Below are positions 1 to 9,006 of a DNA stretch of 64,000 bases, one piece after another. A model generated the notes under the pieces. The model had not been told where the DNA came from, did not search any database, and saw only the letters and a list, made by a program, of their open reading frames with translations. Every line of letters starts with the position of its first letter. Positions within the stretch are counted from its first letter, which is position 1. This stretch comes from DATBGO01 sp050011895 (GTDB lineage Bacteria; Actinomycetota; Actinomycetes; Streptosporangiales; Streptosporangiaceae): NCBI GenBank assembly GCA_050011895.1, contig JBEKIF010000001.1:198497-262496 (forward strand). Reading direction: 5' to 3'. A program made the translations under genes and the position numbers.

Positions 1-819
1 CCCCTTGGAGATCGCCTGGAAGCCGCTCAGGAAGACATCCTCCTGCGCGCCGATTCCGGCGGCGCCGGGCCGGCTGAGGTACCACGGCGGGCCGTAGCAG
101 TACCAGGCGATCGCGAGCGAGGTGAGGATGCCAGCCGTCACCCGGGCGGCCCTGGCGCTGGCGAGACCGCGCCAGGCAGCGCGCACCAGGCTGGTCCGCG
201 GCGCCGGAGACAGCGCCGGCGCGCCCGCGGGCGGCGCGGCACCGATGCGCCGCGGTGCCAGGCCGGCCAGCCATGATCGCCAGTTCCGCGGCTGCTCGCC
301 GCCCGCGGCGAGCACCCGCGCGGCGGCGACCAGCAGCAGCATCGGCGCGAGGACGCCTAGCAGGTACGCACTGGTCACCCAGCGCTTGTCGAGGTACCCG
401 AAGCCGATCCACACCACGGTCGGCGGCAGCGTCGCCCTGGCCTTGAAGTACACCACGACGAGCAGCAGCGGAAACCACGCAGTCAGTGCGAGCCAGATGG
501 CAGCGCGCTGCTCGGGCGCGGCGATGCGATCGAGCCACCGGCCGCGTCTGCTGGGCGGCCAGCGGAGCGCCGCCAGCGTGAGGAAGACAACGATGGCCAG
601 GCCCGCCAGCGCGACCGCGATCGTCCCCTGCTGCGATCGGGGCAGCGCGCCGGACGGCCGCACGTGCAGTGCGACGGGAATCGCCAGCAGGCACGTTACG
701 GCGAGGGAGACGAGCGCCGAGCGGTAGAAGTACTGCGGGCCGGCGTCGACGATCCGCATGGCCCGGCCAAGACCCGCGCGCCTTTGCTCCGGCGGCCGGG
801 AAACCGGGCTCAATCCCAT
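1..819 (-). CDS. multi-pass membrane protein (3' end outside window)
   Basis: Reading the minus strand from an ATG at 819 gives 273 codons without a stop up to the window edge, so the C-terminus is missing. The protein starts MGLSPVSRPP and has several hydrophobic segments: around residues 33-50, 67-84, 108-125 and 150-168, then a hydrophilic loop, then another near 225-245. It begins 4 bp after the stop of the upstream glycosyltransferase gene, so it is probably the next gene of that envelope operon. I see no catalytic motif. A polyprenyl-linked-sugar glycosyltransferase or polysaccharide polymerase is possible by context only. Confidence 0.6.
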   Translation of the reverse strand, partial: MGLSPVSRPPEQRRAGLGRAMRIVDAGPQYFYRSALVSLAVTCLLAIPVALHVRPSGALPRSQQGTIAVALAGLAIVVFLTLAALRWPPSRRGRWLDRIAAPEQRAAIWLALTAWFPLLLVVVYFKARATLPPTVVWIGFGYLDKRWVTSAYLLGVLAPMLLLVAAARVLAAGGEQPRNWRSWLAGLAPRRIGAAPPAGAPALSPAPRTSLVRAAWRGLASARAARVTAGILTSLAIAWYCYGPPWYLSRPGAAGIGAQEDVFLSGFQAISKG

Positions 820-823
820 CAAG

Positions 824-1795
824 TCAAGTGTCTCCGCGGGACCGGACGATCAGGTCGGCGAGCAGGGCGAGCGAGGCGATGAGCAGCCCGGTCACGAAGA
901 TCAGGATCGTGTCGTCCGCGACGCGGAACGGATGCGCGGCCAGGTCGTAGATGCCCTTGGCGGCGCCGAGGCCGAGCAGGAACAGCGCGACGGGCATCAG
1001 CACCTTGAGCGGGTTGAAGTACATCACCATCCGCAGCACCTGCAGGATGTAGCGGTAGGCGTCGGTGACGAAGCGGAACTTCGAGGTGCCCGCCCGCTTG
1101 GCGTACTCGATCGGCACGTAGCGCACATCGTGCTGGTTGGACAGGAAAGCGAGCGTGATCGTTGTGACGCAGGAGAACCCGGGCGGCAGCAGCCGCAGGT
1201 AGGGCAGCGCGACCTGGCGCCGGAACGCCCGGAGCCCGGAGTTCAGGTCCGGGATCTGGGAACCGGTCAGCTGCTCGGCGAGCTTGCGGATGAACCACTT
1301 CGCCGGTATCCGCAGCATCTTGTGCGTGCCCTGCTCGCTGGTCCTGGCCCCCACGACCTGATCCAGCGTCGGGTCCTTCTCGAGCATCTGGACGAGTTCA
1401 GGGATGCGGTCGTTCGGGTACGTCATGTCCGCGTCAGTCCACACCACGATGTCGCCCCTGGCCTGCTGGGTGCCGATCCGGCGGACGGTGCCTGAGCCGC
1501 CGTTACGGTGGAAGTGCACGACCTGCAGATGCGGAAACCCGGGCGCGGCCTCGTGGAGGCGGGCGAGCGTCTCGTCGGTGGAGGCGTCATCGAACGCCAG
1601 GAGCTCGTACTCGTATCCGCTCGTATCCATGGCCCGGCAGATCCGCGCCACCTCGGTCGTGACGTGGTCCTGCTCGTTGTGGCAGGGAAGGATGATCGAG
1701 ACATAGGGACTCTGCGGGGATGGAGCGCTCACGGAGGCGAAGACTACTACCTTTTCTTGGGTGGCGGCGGTGGTGCCGCCGGGATCGCCGGTCAC
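824..1795 (-). CDS. family 2 glycosyltransferase
   Basis: A 323-aa protein with a GT-A family 2 fold: the nucleotide-sugar start YVSIILPCHNE, the FDDASTDET segment and an ADMTYP acidic motif (DxD-like), followed by a C-terminal pair of hydrophobic segments (about 235-255 and 270-300). This is the layout of polyprenyl-phosphate sugar transferases (ArnC/DPM1-like), which load a sugar from NDP- or GDP-sugar onto a lipid carrier at the membrane. I chose the GTG at 1795: it overlaps the TGA of the upstream gene as GTGA and has GGAG about 9 bases upstream, implying translational coupling. A longer reading frame exists upstream but would overlap the neighbour by more than 300 bases. The sugar is not identifiable. 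Confidence 0.85.
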   Translation of the reverse strand: MTGDPGGTTAATQEKVVVFASVSAPSPQSPYVSIILPCHNEQDHVTTEVARICRAMDTSGYEYELLAFDDASTDETLARLHEAAPGFPHLQVVHFHRNGGSGTVRRIGTQQARGDIVVWTDADMTYPNDRIPELVQMLEKDPTLDQVVGARTSEQGTHKMLRIPAKWFIRKLAEQLTGSQIPDLNSGLRAFRRQVALPYLRLLPPGFSCVTTITLAFLSNQHDVRYVPIEYAKRAGTSKFRFVTDAYRYILQVLRMVMYFNPLKVLMPVALFLLGLGAAKGIYDLAAHPFRVADDTILIFVTGLLIASLALLADLIVRSRGDT

Positions 1796-3987
1796 TGCGC
1801 TGGCTCCGACATCCAGACATCCATCTTGAGCGGCCAGGTGTGCAGCGGTGGCTTCGTCAGGGTGCTCTCGTCCTGTGTGGTCCGCAGCCTCATGATCTGC
1901 CTCAGCTGGCCGCCGTAGCGCACCAGCTGTGATTTCTTGGCCGCGAGGAGCACTGGCCGCCGGCCGGCCCGCACTATGCCGCGCAGCACCCGTTCCACGG
2001 TTCGGTAGCTCGGGGTGATGACGGCGAAGCGCCCCGCCGGGTCGCCGCACATCCCGCGGACGACCTGGGTGAGCCGGTCGGCGGTGCCGTAATCGACGAT
2101 GACGACCGACGAGCCGCGGGGTATCGCCGCGCACATGCCCTCGACCGCTGCGACCTCGCCCCGGTACGTGGTCCGGAACGCCATGCCATCCGCAGTTAGC
2201 CTGATCCCAACCGGGCCGCCATGTTTGATGCCCAGGCCGAACGTGGTCTTAGCGGCTGGCAGCAGCAATACTGCTGCGCAGCAGCACGCCACGACACCAC
2301 AGGTCACCGGCCCGAAGCCGGGCTGACGGAGCCGGCCGAAGCCGCCCTGACCGAGCCGGCCGACGAGCCAGCCCGATGCCCAGACCGCCAGCAGGATGAA
2401 GCCGGGCAGCACGGAGGGGACGAGCCTGCGGCTCGCCCAGGGCTGGTCGGGAGTGATTCCCGGCTGGTACAGCGTCGTGACGATGGCCCACGCGAACGTC
2501 ATGAGCGGCAGCGTCCAGGCCGGCGCGCGGCCGCGCAGGCACCTGCGGGAGAGCAACGCGGCGCCGAGCGTGCCCAGCACCACGGCGGGCACGCCGATGT
2601 ACCAGAACACCCAGTGCAGGCTGATCTCGTAGTACAGACGCTGCGGATCGACCGGCAGGTGATTGGCGCGCTGGTAGCCAGCCATGACTTTCGAGAAGGT
2701 CGGGGTCGAGGGGGCTCGCACTGTCTGCAGGTAAGGGCGGACGGCGAACCCAATCGTTACCGCGACCGCCAGCAGGGCGACCGCGTTGGGCAGCCACTTT
2801 CCGCGTATCGTCGGCAGTCCGCGGCGCCAAAGCGCCGCCACGGCTACGGACGTCGCGATAATCACGGCTCCGGTCACCAGCGCTAGCGGGACGAGCGCGC
2901 TCTTGATGCTGGACAGGTATGGCCGCGACAGCACCAGCCCGTCGTAGCAGCCGTAAATCAAGCCGATCAGCAGGCCGCTGAGCAACGGGACTGCCTGCTT
3001 CCGACGGCTGACGAGCAGCACCCCGCAGTACGGGATCACCGGCAGGATGTCGCTGACGCCATCGATGCGCACTAGGACGATCAAGCCGAGAGCGAGACCG
3101 CCAAGCGCCGCGGTGACCCTGGCCCCGATCCTTTCCGCGTCGAGCGAGTCGATGATAAGGCAGAATCCGCCCAAGAACAGGATCTGCGCCACTGGCTCGC
3201 TGTAGGCCGATCGGCTGGTGAACTGCTCAGGCAGCGAGAGCGCGAGGGCGAGGGCCGCGAGCGGCGCCCACCGCGGCCCGACCAGCCGGGCCACCAGGCC
3301 GCCGAAGGTGAGCACCCCGCACGCCCCGAGCAAAGGCGCCATCGCCACTGCCACTCCCAGGCCGCCGACCCAGTAGCCGGCTGCCAGGATCATCGGCTGC
3401 CCGGCCATGAACTGCGGAACAATGGCGCCGCCGACCTGGTAAAACGCGAGACTGCGGAAGAGGAGCCCTGGGGGGCTGCCGCCGAACGCCGCGCGGTCTT
3501 GCGGGACCGGCAATGAGCCGTGGTGGGCGATCCAGTATCCGAACTGGATATAGGACGCCGGATCGCGCATCACGATGATGAACTGCGAGTGATAAATCAG
3601 CTGATCGACGCCGAACCCGACCGCTACCGCAAGCACTCCCGCGACGGCCCACCAGGGCGTGCGCGCGCGCTCCGGCCTGCGCGCGCGCTCCGGCCTGCGC
3701 GCGGGCAGGGCGCCCTGCCATCGGCCCGGGATCCAGCGCAGGCCGAGCACCACGAGCACGACCGTAAGCGGCACCGATACCACCAGCATGAGCGTCGGCG
3801 TGAACCGGCCAACGAGCAGCAGCGGCAGCCCGGCGAGCAACCAGGCCATTAGCACCAGCGCCGGCAGCACGGTCAGCCGCCCGAACAGCCTGCCCGCGGT
3901 GTCCCCCGGATCGGCCGTCCGGCCGCCGCCGTCGGTCACCCCGGCTGGCGTCGGGCCGTTGGTCTCGGTCTGGGCGCCCACGCTCAT
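1792..3987 (-). CDS. large multi-pass membrane protein, GT-C-like
   Basis: A 731-aa integral membrane protein with a short Gly/Thr-rich N-terminus, about a dozen hydrophobic helices from residue 40 to 570, then a soluble C-terminal domain (about 590-731). The loop after the early helices contains MRDPASYIQFG; such acidic first extracytoplasmic loops are seen in GT-C glycosyltransferases that use lipid-phosphate sugars. It overlaps the upstream DUF2079 gene (ATGA at 3984-3987) and the downstream glycosyltransferase (GTGA at 1792-1795), so the three are translationally coupled. Likely role: transfer of lipid-linked sugar to an envelope polymer. The exact family is not certain. Confidence 0.75.
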   Translation of the reverse strand: MSVGAQTETNGPTPAGVTDGGGRTADPGDTAGRLFGRLTVLPALVLMAWLLAGLPLLLVGRFTPTLMLVVSVPLTVVLVVLGLRWIPGRWQGALPARRPERARRPERARTPWWAVAGVLAVAVGFGVDQLIYHSQFIIVMRDPASYIQFGYWIAHHGSLPVPQDRAAFGGSPPGLLFRSLAFYQVGGAIVPQFMAGQPMILAAGYWVGGLGVAVAMAPLLGACGVLTFGGLVARLVGPRWAPLAALALALSLPEQFTSRSAYSEPVAQILFLGGFCLIIDSLDAERIGARVTAALGGLALGLIVLVRIDGVSDILPVIPYCGVLLVSRRKQAVPLLSGLLIGLIYGCYDGLVLSRPYLSSIKSALVPLALVTGAVIIATSVAVAALWRRGLPTIRGKWLPNAVALLAVAVTIGFAVRPYLQTVRAPSTPTFSKVMAGYQRANHLPVDPQRLYYEISLHWVFWYIGVPAVVLGTLGAALLSRRCLRGRAPAWTLPLMTFAWAIVTTLYQPGITPDQPWASRRLVPSVLPGFILLAVWASGWLVGRLGQGGFGRLRQPGFGPVTCGVVACCCAAVLLLPAAKTTFGLGIKHGGPVGIRLTADGMAFRTTYRGEVAAVEGMCAAIPRGSSVVIVDYGTADRLTQVVRGMCGDPAGRFAVITPSYRTVERVLRGIVRAGRRPVLLAAKKSQLVRYGGQLRQIMRLRTTQDESTLTKPPLHTWPLKMDVWMSEPAQ

Positions 3988-5585
3988 CCCGCAGCCGCCC
4001 TGGCACCTGCGGTGCCCGCCGGCCTGCCAGCACGGTGCAACACGACATAGCCTTCCCGCTTGAAAACGATCCGGTACCCGCTGCGCTCAAGCAGCGCGAC
4101 ACGCTGTCGCTCCGCATTCACGGTCGTGAAGTTGAATTCCGGCTGAGCCACGTCAGCGACCACCCACGGCGCCCACCGCGGCTGCTGGTCCAACAGCAGG
4201 ACGGTGTCCCGCCGCGACAGCTGGGGACCCAGATCGTTGACGGCCTCGACGGTGACGCCGCTCGGCACCGCGGCGTCCGCAGCGGCAGCCGCGTTCATCC
4301 GCGCATCCCGCTGGTAGAACGAGGCATGCAGGGCGGGGCCGAACTCGAACCGCGGGACGAGGTACACCGCCAGAGCGCACATCGCGGCTGCGCAGACCAG
4401 CGCAACCGCGCCCCGGCCGCCCGCCTGCGCAGGCCCGCCCTCCCGCACCCGCCCGGCCGCCCGCCGACGGCAGGCCCACCGGTCCAGCCTGGCCGCGCCA
4501 TCGACAGCAGCGCACAGCAGGACGACCACGAGATAGGCATTGTACTGATCGGGGGTACCCCACCAGGCGGGAAATATGGACGCCAGCATCCGCTCGAGGA
4601 GGAGCGGGAGCACGGCCAGCGAGATCGGCGACAGCAGCGGCAGGAAACAGAACGCGCCGAACAGCCACAGGATTGTCACGAGCTTCACCCGCGGGGTGAC
4701 CAGCAGCCGCAGGGAACTGGCCGGGTGAGCGATCAGGTGCCACGCGGCCTGCGGGACGCCGGGGCCCAGGGAGGAGTACGCCCAGTAGTAATCCGCGCGG
4801 CCGCCGAACGCCGGGATCAGTACATAGGTCGCCAGCACCGTGTCCGCGATCCCCCCGGCGATCAGGGCGATGGCGACAAGTCGCTGCCTGCTCACCCGCG
4901 GGCGCGACACGGCAAGGAAACACCCGATCCCCGCCACGAACAGGCCCATGTCCTCCTTGACCAGGAGCAGTGCCGCCAGCGCGATCAGCGCCGGACGCAG
5001 CCGGCCCGCCTGCAGCCGCTCCAGCGCTACCGCCGTCAGCACCGGAGCGAACGCGACCTCATGGAAATCAAACGCCAGCGCAGCGGCGATCGGCCAGCTC
5101 AACCCGTACGCCACCGAAACGAGGTACGCGGCAACGGTCGCCTTCCGGCCACCGCCGAACGCCCGGCGGGTGAACAGCCACAGCGGCGGGATCGCGAGCG
5201 CGAACAGAACGGCCTGCGCCACCAGGAGAGTTTCCGGACTGTCGTGAATCCAGTACAAGGGCGCCAGCGCCGCGAGTATCGGCGACCAGTGGTCGCCAAG
5301 GACGGAAAAGTCAGGGCCGAACCCGTTGTGGACGCCCTTGATGATCGAGATGCCGGGCCGGAAGTGCGCATAGGACCGGACGGCTTCATCAAAGATAACG
5401 AGGTCATACGACGTGGTCTGGAAGGTGTAGTAGAGAACCAGCGAGTAGGCGGAGTAGATGGCGGCCATGGCGGCCGTCAGCACTCCCACCCCGAGCAGAT
5501 GGGCGGTCCCGAGTCTGCTCGCCCGCTCGCTGACGCCGTGCCGCACAGCGGGCAGGGCGCTCTCCACGGTCGCGCGGATACCCAT
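3984..5585 (-). CDS. DUF2079-type membrane protein
   Basis: The segment YDLVIFDEAVRSY followed by FGPDFSVLGDHWSPILAAL is characteristic of the DUF2079 family of predicted membrane proteins, distantly related to GT-C glycosyltransferases. About ten helices follow, then a C-terminal soluble part. I placed the start at the ATG at 5585 (533 aa), just before the first helix. An in-frame ATG at 5729 would add 48 low-complexity residues and overlap the end of the sugar dehydrogenase gene by 17 bases, so the start is unsettled. It overlaps the next gene by ATGA. It probably acts with its neighbours in building an envelope glycan. Confidence 0.8.
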   Translation of the reverse strand: MGIRATVESALPAVRHGVSERASRLGTAHLLGVGVLTAAMAAIYSAYSLVLYYTFQTTSYDLVIFDEAVRSYAHFRPGISIIKGVHNGFGPDFSVLGDHWSPILAALAPLYWIHDSPETLLVAQAVLFALAIPPLWLFTRRAFGGGRKATVAAYLVSVAYGLSWPIAAALAFDFHEVAFAPVLTAVALERLQAGRLRPALIALAALLLVKEDMGLFVAGIGCFLAVSRPRVSRQRLVAIALIAGGIADTVLATYVLIPAFGGRADYYWAYSSLGPGVPQAAWHLIAHPASSLRLLVTPRVKLVTILWLFGAFCFLPLLSPISLAVLPLLLERMLASIFPAWWGTPDQYNAYLVVVLLCAAVDGAARLDRWACRRRAAGRVREGGPAQAGGRGAVALVCAAAMCALAVYLVPRFEFGPALHASFYQRDARMNAAAAADAAVPSGVTVEAVNDLGPQLSRRDTVLLLDQQPRWAPWVVADVAQPEFNFTTVNAERQRVALLERSGYRIVFKREGYVVLHRAGRPAGTAGARAAAG

Positions 5586-5712
5586 CGTTGCGGAGACTAC
5601 CGGATCGCTGCGGAGGCTATCGGGCCAGACGTGCCTGAGCAGCCCGGCACCGTTATTATCCCGGTCTCCGGGGTACCCCGCCAACGTCCGGGCGCCGCGT
5701 GCAGCCGCCGCA

Positions 5713-7044
5713 TCATGGCGCCAGGTCATGGCGGCCAGGCGCCCGGTATGTCCAGCCGGCAGCGCGCCACAGCGCCGGATCGAGCGCGTGGCGTCCATCC
5801 GCGATCCTTCGATGCGCAACGGCCTTACCGATGATCTCTGGATCCGCCTGCTGGACCTCGGGCCACTCGGTCAGCAGCAGCAGCATGTCCGCGTCCGTCG
5901 CCACGTCGATCACGGAGTCTGCGTAGTCCAGTTCCGGGTGCGCCCGACCAGCGTTGCCCATGGCTGCCGGGTCATAGGCGGTAACCAGGGCGCCCAGGCC
6001 GTGCAGAGTCGTAGCCACATCGAGTGCGGGTGAGTCCCTGATGTCGTCAGAATCTGGCTTGAACGCGAGGCCGAGCACGCCGATTTTGCGGCCGGCGAGC
6101 GACCCCCCGGCCAGTTCACGTGCCAGTTCGACCATCCGGGAGCGGCACCGGATGTTGATCGCGTCAACCTGGCCCAGGAAGGAAACCGCCGCTCCGGCGC
6201 CAAGCTCTGTGGCCCGCGTCATGAAGGCCCGGATGTCTTTAGGCAGGCAACCGCCACCGAAGCCGAGGCCGGGGCGCAGGCCGGCGCCGCCAATCCGATG
6301 ATCGTAGGCAAGTGCCTCGGCCAGCTTGGCGACATCCCCATCCGCTGCGTCGCAGACCTCGGCCATGGCGTTGATGAAGGAGATCTTGGTAGCGAGAAAG
6401 GCGTTCGCGGCGACCTTGACAAGCTCTGCGGTGGCGAAGTCGGTGACGACAATGGGGACGCCCGCCGCCAGCGGCTCCGCATACATTTCGCGCAGGATCG
6501 CCTCGGCGCTCGCCGAACGGACCCCCACCACGATGCGCTCCGGCCGAAGCGTGTCGGTCACCGCGTGTCCCTCGCGCAGGAACTCCGGGCTCCAGGCGAG
6601 TTCTGCGCCTGCTCCCACGGGCGCGAGACGCTCCACTCGTTCGGCAAGGCTCGCGGCGGTGCCTGCCGGCGTAGTCGACTTCCCGACGATCAGGCACGGC
6701 CGCTCCAGCAGCGGTGCCAGCGCATCGATGCAGCCGAGCAGTTGCGAAAGGTCAGCTCCGCTCGAGTCCGCGCGCTGTGGCGTGCCCACGCAGCAGAAGT
6801 GCACATCCCCGAAGTCCGCGGCCTCCCGGAACGACGTAGTGAAGCGGAGCCGCCCCGATCGCAGGCCCCGGTCGAGTAGCGGTTCAAGGTCAGGTTCGTA
6901 GAACGGAAGCCTGCCCGCGGCGAGCGCGCCGATCCGCGTTGCGTCGGTATCCAGGCCCAGCACGTCAAAGCCGAGTTCGGCCATGCACGCAGCCTGGGTG
7001 GTGCCCAGATACCCGGTTCCCAGCACAGTGAGGCGAAGGGCCAC
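5713..7044 (-). CDS. ugd: UDP-glucose/GDP-mannose dehydrogenase family
   Basis: A 443-aa NAD-dependent nucleotide-sugar dehydrogenase, converting typically UDP-glucose to UDP-glucuronate in the cytoplasm. The N-terminal Rossmann motif is LTVLGTGYLGTT; SPEFLREG is the conserved catalytic-domain segment; the nucleophile loop reads FGGGCLPKD with its Cys; and LGLAFKPDSDDIRDSP is the typical C-terminal UDP-binding motif. Length matches the family. It is the first gene of the minus-strand envelope block and would supply an acidic sugar to the glycosyltransferases downstream. A 142-bp divergent gap to the deacetylase gene holds the promoter region. Confidence 0.93.
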   Translation of the reverse strand: MALRLTVLGTGYLGTTQAACMAELGFDVLGLDTDATRIGALAAGRLPFYEPDLEPLLDRGLRSGRLRFTTSFREAADFGDVHFCCVGTPQRADSSGADLSQLLGCIDALAPLLERPCLIVGKSTTPAGTAASLAERVERLAPVGAGAELAWSPEFLREGHAVTDTLRPERIVVGVRSASAEAILREMYAEPLAAGVPIVVTDFATAELVKVAANAFLATKISFINAMAEVCDAADGDVAKLAEALAYDHRIGGAGLRPGLGFGGGCLPKDIRAFMTRATELGAGAAVSFLGQVDAINIRCRSRMVELARELAGGSLAGRKIGVLGLAFKPDSDDIRDSPALDVATTLHGLGALVTAYDPAAMGNAGRAHPELDYADSVIDVATDADMLLLLTEWPEVQQADPEIIGKAVAHRRIADGRHALDPALWRAAGWTYRAPGRHDLAP

Positions 7045-7186
7045 TGGTTTCTTCCTTCCCCCGGGCGCCGCTGGTAGCTGCTGCCCGGTATGCCCGAGGG
7101 GGCCGGTTTATGTTAGTGGATGGAGTTGACTCTGTGATCCCGAAAGAGAGAGTGGCGCACGAACCGAGTGGGAGGAGGGCTTGGCG

Positions 7187-7891
7187 ATGCAGCCAATGCC
7201 GGAAGACTGGGACAGCGGCGTCGCCGTTGTCGCTCATCCCGATGATCTTGAATACGGTGCAGCGGCTGCCGTCGCCCGCTGGACGAGCCAGGGCAAGAAG
7301 ATCTCCTACCTGCTCGTGACGAGGGGCGAGGCCGGCATCGCTGGAATGCGCCCCGATCAGGTCGCGCCGGTGCGGCAAGACGAAGAACGGCGCAGCGCCG
7401 CCATCGTCGGCGTCAGCGAAGTCGAGTTCCTCGGTCATCCCGACGGCCTGGTGGAGTACGGTGTGCCGCTGCGGCGTGACCTCGCAGCCGCGTTCCGCAG
7501 GCTGCAGCCCGAGGTGGTCATCACCATGAGCTTCGACCTCACCTGGGGCGACGAAGGCCCGGTCAACCATGCCGACCATCGCGCGGTCGGGCTAGCCGTG
7601 CTCGATGCCTGCCGGGACGCCGCCAACGAATGGGTGTTCCCGGAGGCAGGTCCGCGATGCACCGGCATCCGCGACGCCTATGTGGCGGCGACAGGCAACC
7701 CGACGCACTTCGTGGACGTCACCGCCACCATTGAGGCGGGGATCGCCTCGCTGCGGGAGCACCGGGCCTACATCGATGGCCTTGGCCGCGATTTCGATCC
7801 AGACGAGTTCCTGCGGAACATGGCGGGCTTCGTCGGACTGGCGGCCGGCTGTGATTACGCCGTGGGCCTGCGCCGCTACCCGATGGGCTAG
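7187..7891 (+). CDS. PIG-L family N-acetylglucosamine deacetylase
   Basis: A 234-aa member of the PIG-L/LmbE zinc deacetylase family (MshB/Mca relatives). The metal motif AHPDDLEYG near residue 19, the TRGEAG segment, and NHADHRAVG later in the protein supply the usual His/Asp ligands. Such enzymes deacetylate N-acetylglucosaminyl groups of small molecules or lipids. The ATG at 7187 follows GGAGGAGG by 8 bases; a TTG two codons earlier is less well placed. It is divergent from the UDP-sugar dehydrogenase operon, so a glycan substrate is plausible but inferred. Confidence 0.9.
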   Translation: MQPMPEDWDSGVAVVAHPDDLEYGAAAAVARWTSQGKKISYLLVTRGEAGIAGMRPDQVAPVRQDEERRSAAIVGVSEVEFLGHPDGLVEYGVPLRRDLAAAFRRLQPEVVITMSFDLTWGDEGPVNHADHRAVGLAVLDACRDAANEWVFPEAGPRCTGIRDAYVAATGNPTHFVDVTATIEAGIASLREHRAYIDGLGRDFDPDEFLRNMAGFVGLAAGCDYAVGLRRYPMG

Positions 7892-7967
7892 GCGCCAGGT
7901 CGGACGCTCGTGCAGGGTCGCGGATCATCATCGGGCGACGCTTCGGCCCGGCGGTCAGGCAGGGCGG

Positions 7968-8954
7968 TCAGGCGAAGCTGGTCGCGCCGCCGTCCAGGAC
8001 CAGCGGGTGAGCGTTGACATAGCTTGCCTCGCTCGAGAGCAGCCACACGGTCGCGTAGGCCACCTCCCAGGCGGTCGCCTGGCGCCCGAACGGCAGGCGG
8101 TGCGCGGTACGCGCAGGATTAAGCCGGGAGGCCTCGCGCCCGAGCGGAGTGTCGACCAGGCTCGGCACCACCAGGTTGGCCCGGATGTGGCGGGTCATCC
8201 CCTCCCGGGCGACCTGCCGGCAGATGCCGAGCAGGGCGGCCTTGGAGGAGTCGTAGGCCGGCACTCCGGTCGCGGCCCGCAGGCTGGCAGCGGAGCTGAT
8301 GAAGACGATCGCCGCGCCGGGCGCTAGGACCGGCAGAGCGGCAGCCGACACCAGAAAATGCGCCCGGGTGTTCACTGCGAAGGTGGCGTCCCACTGCTCT
8401 GCCGTCGTGCCGGCCATCCCGCGGCCGAAGGCTACGCCAACGTTGAGGACCAGCCCGTCCAGGCCGCCGAGAGCCGCGATGGAGTCTTCGACCACCGTGG
8501 CACACGACCAGGAGTCAGCCACGTCGGCCACCACGACCTCGGCCCTGACCCGCTCGGCATCGGCCCTGAAGTTACCGGCCCTGGGGTTATCGGCCCTGGC
8601 GTTATCGGCCCTGACGTGCTCGGCCCTGGGGTTACCGGCCCTGAAGTTACCGGCCCTGGGGTTATCGGCCCTGGGGTTATCGGCCCTGACGTGCTCGGCT
8701 CTGGCACCCTCCGCCCGCACCATTTCGGCGGTGACCTCGGCGGCGGCCTGGTCCCGGTCGGCGCAGACCACCGATGCGCCCTCCCTGGCCGCGAGGATCG
8801 CGATGGCCCGGCCGTTGCCCACCGGCGGGTCCGGCTCGGGTGACGGCCGCGTCCCCGCCCCGACCACCAGCACCCGTCGGCCGGCGAGGCGGCCCCGGCC
8901 GGGCGCCGAGCCCGTCGCTTCGGCAGGAAGGTAGGAATCAGCCGGTTCGGTCAC
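7968..8954 (-). CDS. SDR oxidoreductase with repeat insertion
   Basis: A 328-aa short-chain dehydrogenase/reductase. The cofactor motif VVGAGTRPSPEPDPP is longer than usual. The fold contains LNVGVAFGRG (NxG motif), a Ser in FISSAASLR, the catalytic Tyr-x-x-x-Lys as YDSSKAALL, and the C-terminal LDGGATSFA. The GTG at 8954 has AGGGGAG five bases upstream, which decides the start. The oddity is an insertion of about 55 residues (roughly residues 85-140) made of pentapeptides such as RADNP, RAGNF and RAEHV, placed between the second beta strand and the DVAD adenine-binding strand. Without it the protein has the normal length of about 270 aa. Substrate unknown. Confidence 0.87.
   Translation of the reverse strand: MTEPADSYLPAEATGSAPGRGRLAGRRVLVVGAGTRPSPEPDPPVGNGRAIAILAAREGASVVCADRDQAAAEVTAEMVRAEGARAEHVRADNPRADNPRAGNFRAGNPRAEHVRADNARADNPRAGNFRADAERVRAEVVVADVADSWSCATVVEDSIAALGGLDGLVLNVGVAFGRGMAGTTAEQWDATFAVNTRAHFLVSAAALPVLAPGAAIVFISSAASLRAATGVPAYDSSKAALLGICRQVAREGMTRHIRANLVVPSLVDTPLGREASRLNPARTAHRLPFGRQATAWEVAYATVWLLSSEASYVNAHPLVLDGGATSFA
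8541..8705. repeat. 15-bp tandem repeat array inside SDR gene
   Basis: About ten imperfect copies of a 15-bp unit (plus strand variants such as gttatcggccctggg and gttaccggccctgaa). All are in frame with the SDR gene and encode Arg-Ala-[Asp/Gly/Glu]-[Asn/His]-[Pro/Phe/Val] pentapeptides. Unit length divisible by three means copy-number change would not break the frame. Confidence 0.85.
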
Positions 8955-9006
8955 GAAGGCTCCCCTAACTCGAGCATGTCGGCCACGCCGGGAGGGTCCG
9001 CGCCGG

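Noticed and set aside
758..2886. Long plus-strand reading frames opposite the envelope operon
   Set aside because: They are antisense to genes with clear membrane and glycosyltransferase signatures and translate to low-complexity Gln/Arg/Gly-rich sequence, a normal effect of high GC.
8541..8705. CRISPR array
   Set aside because: Units are 15 bp, contiguous and in frame with a gene; there are no spacers. No other repeat-spacer pattern was seen in the window.
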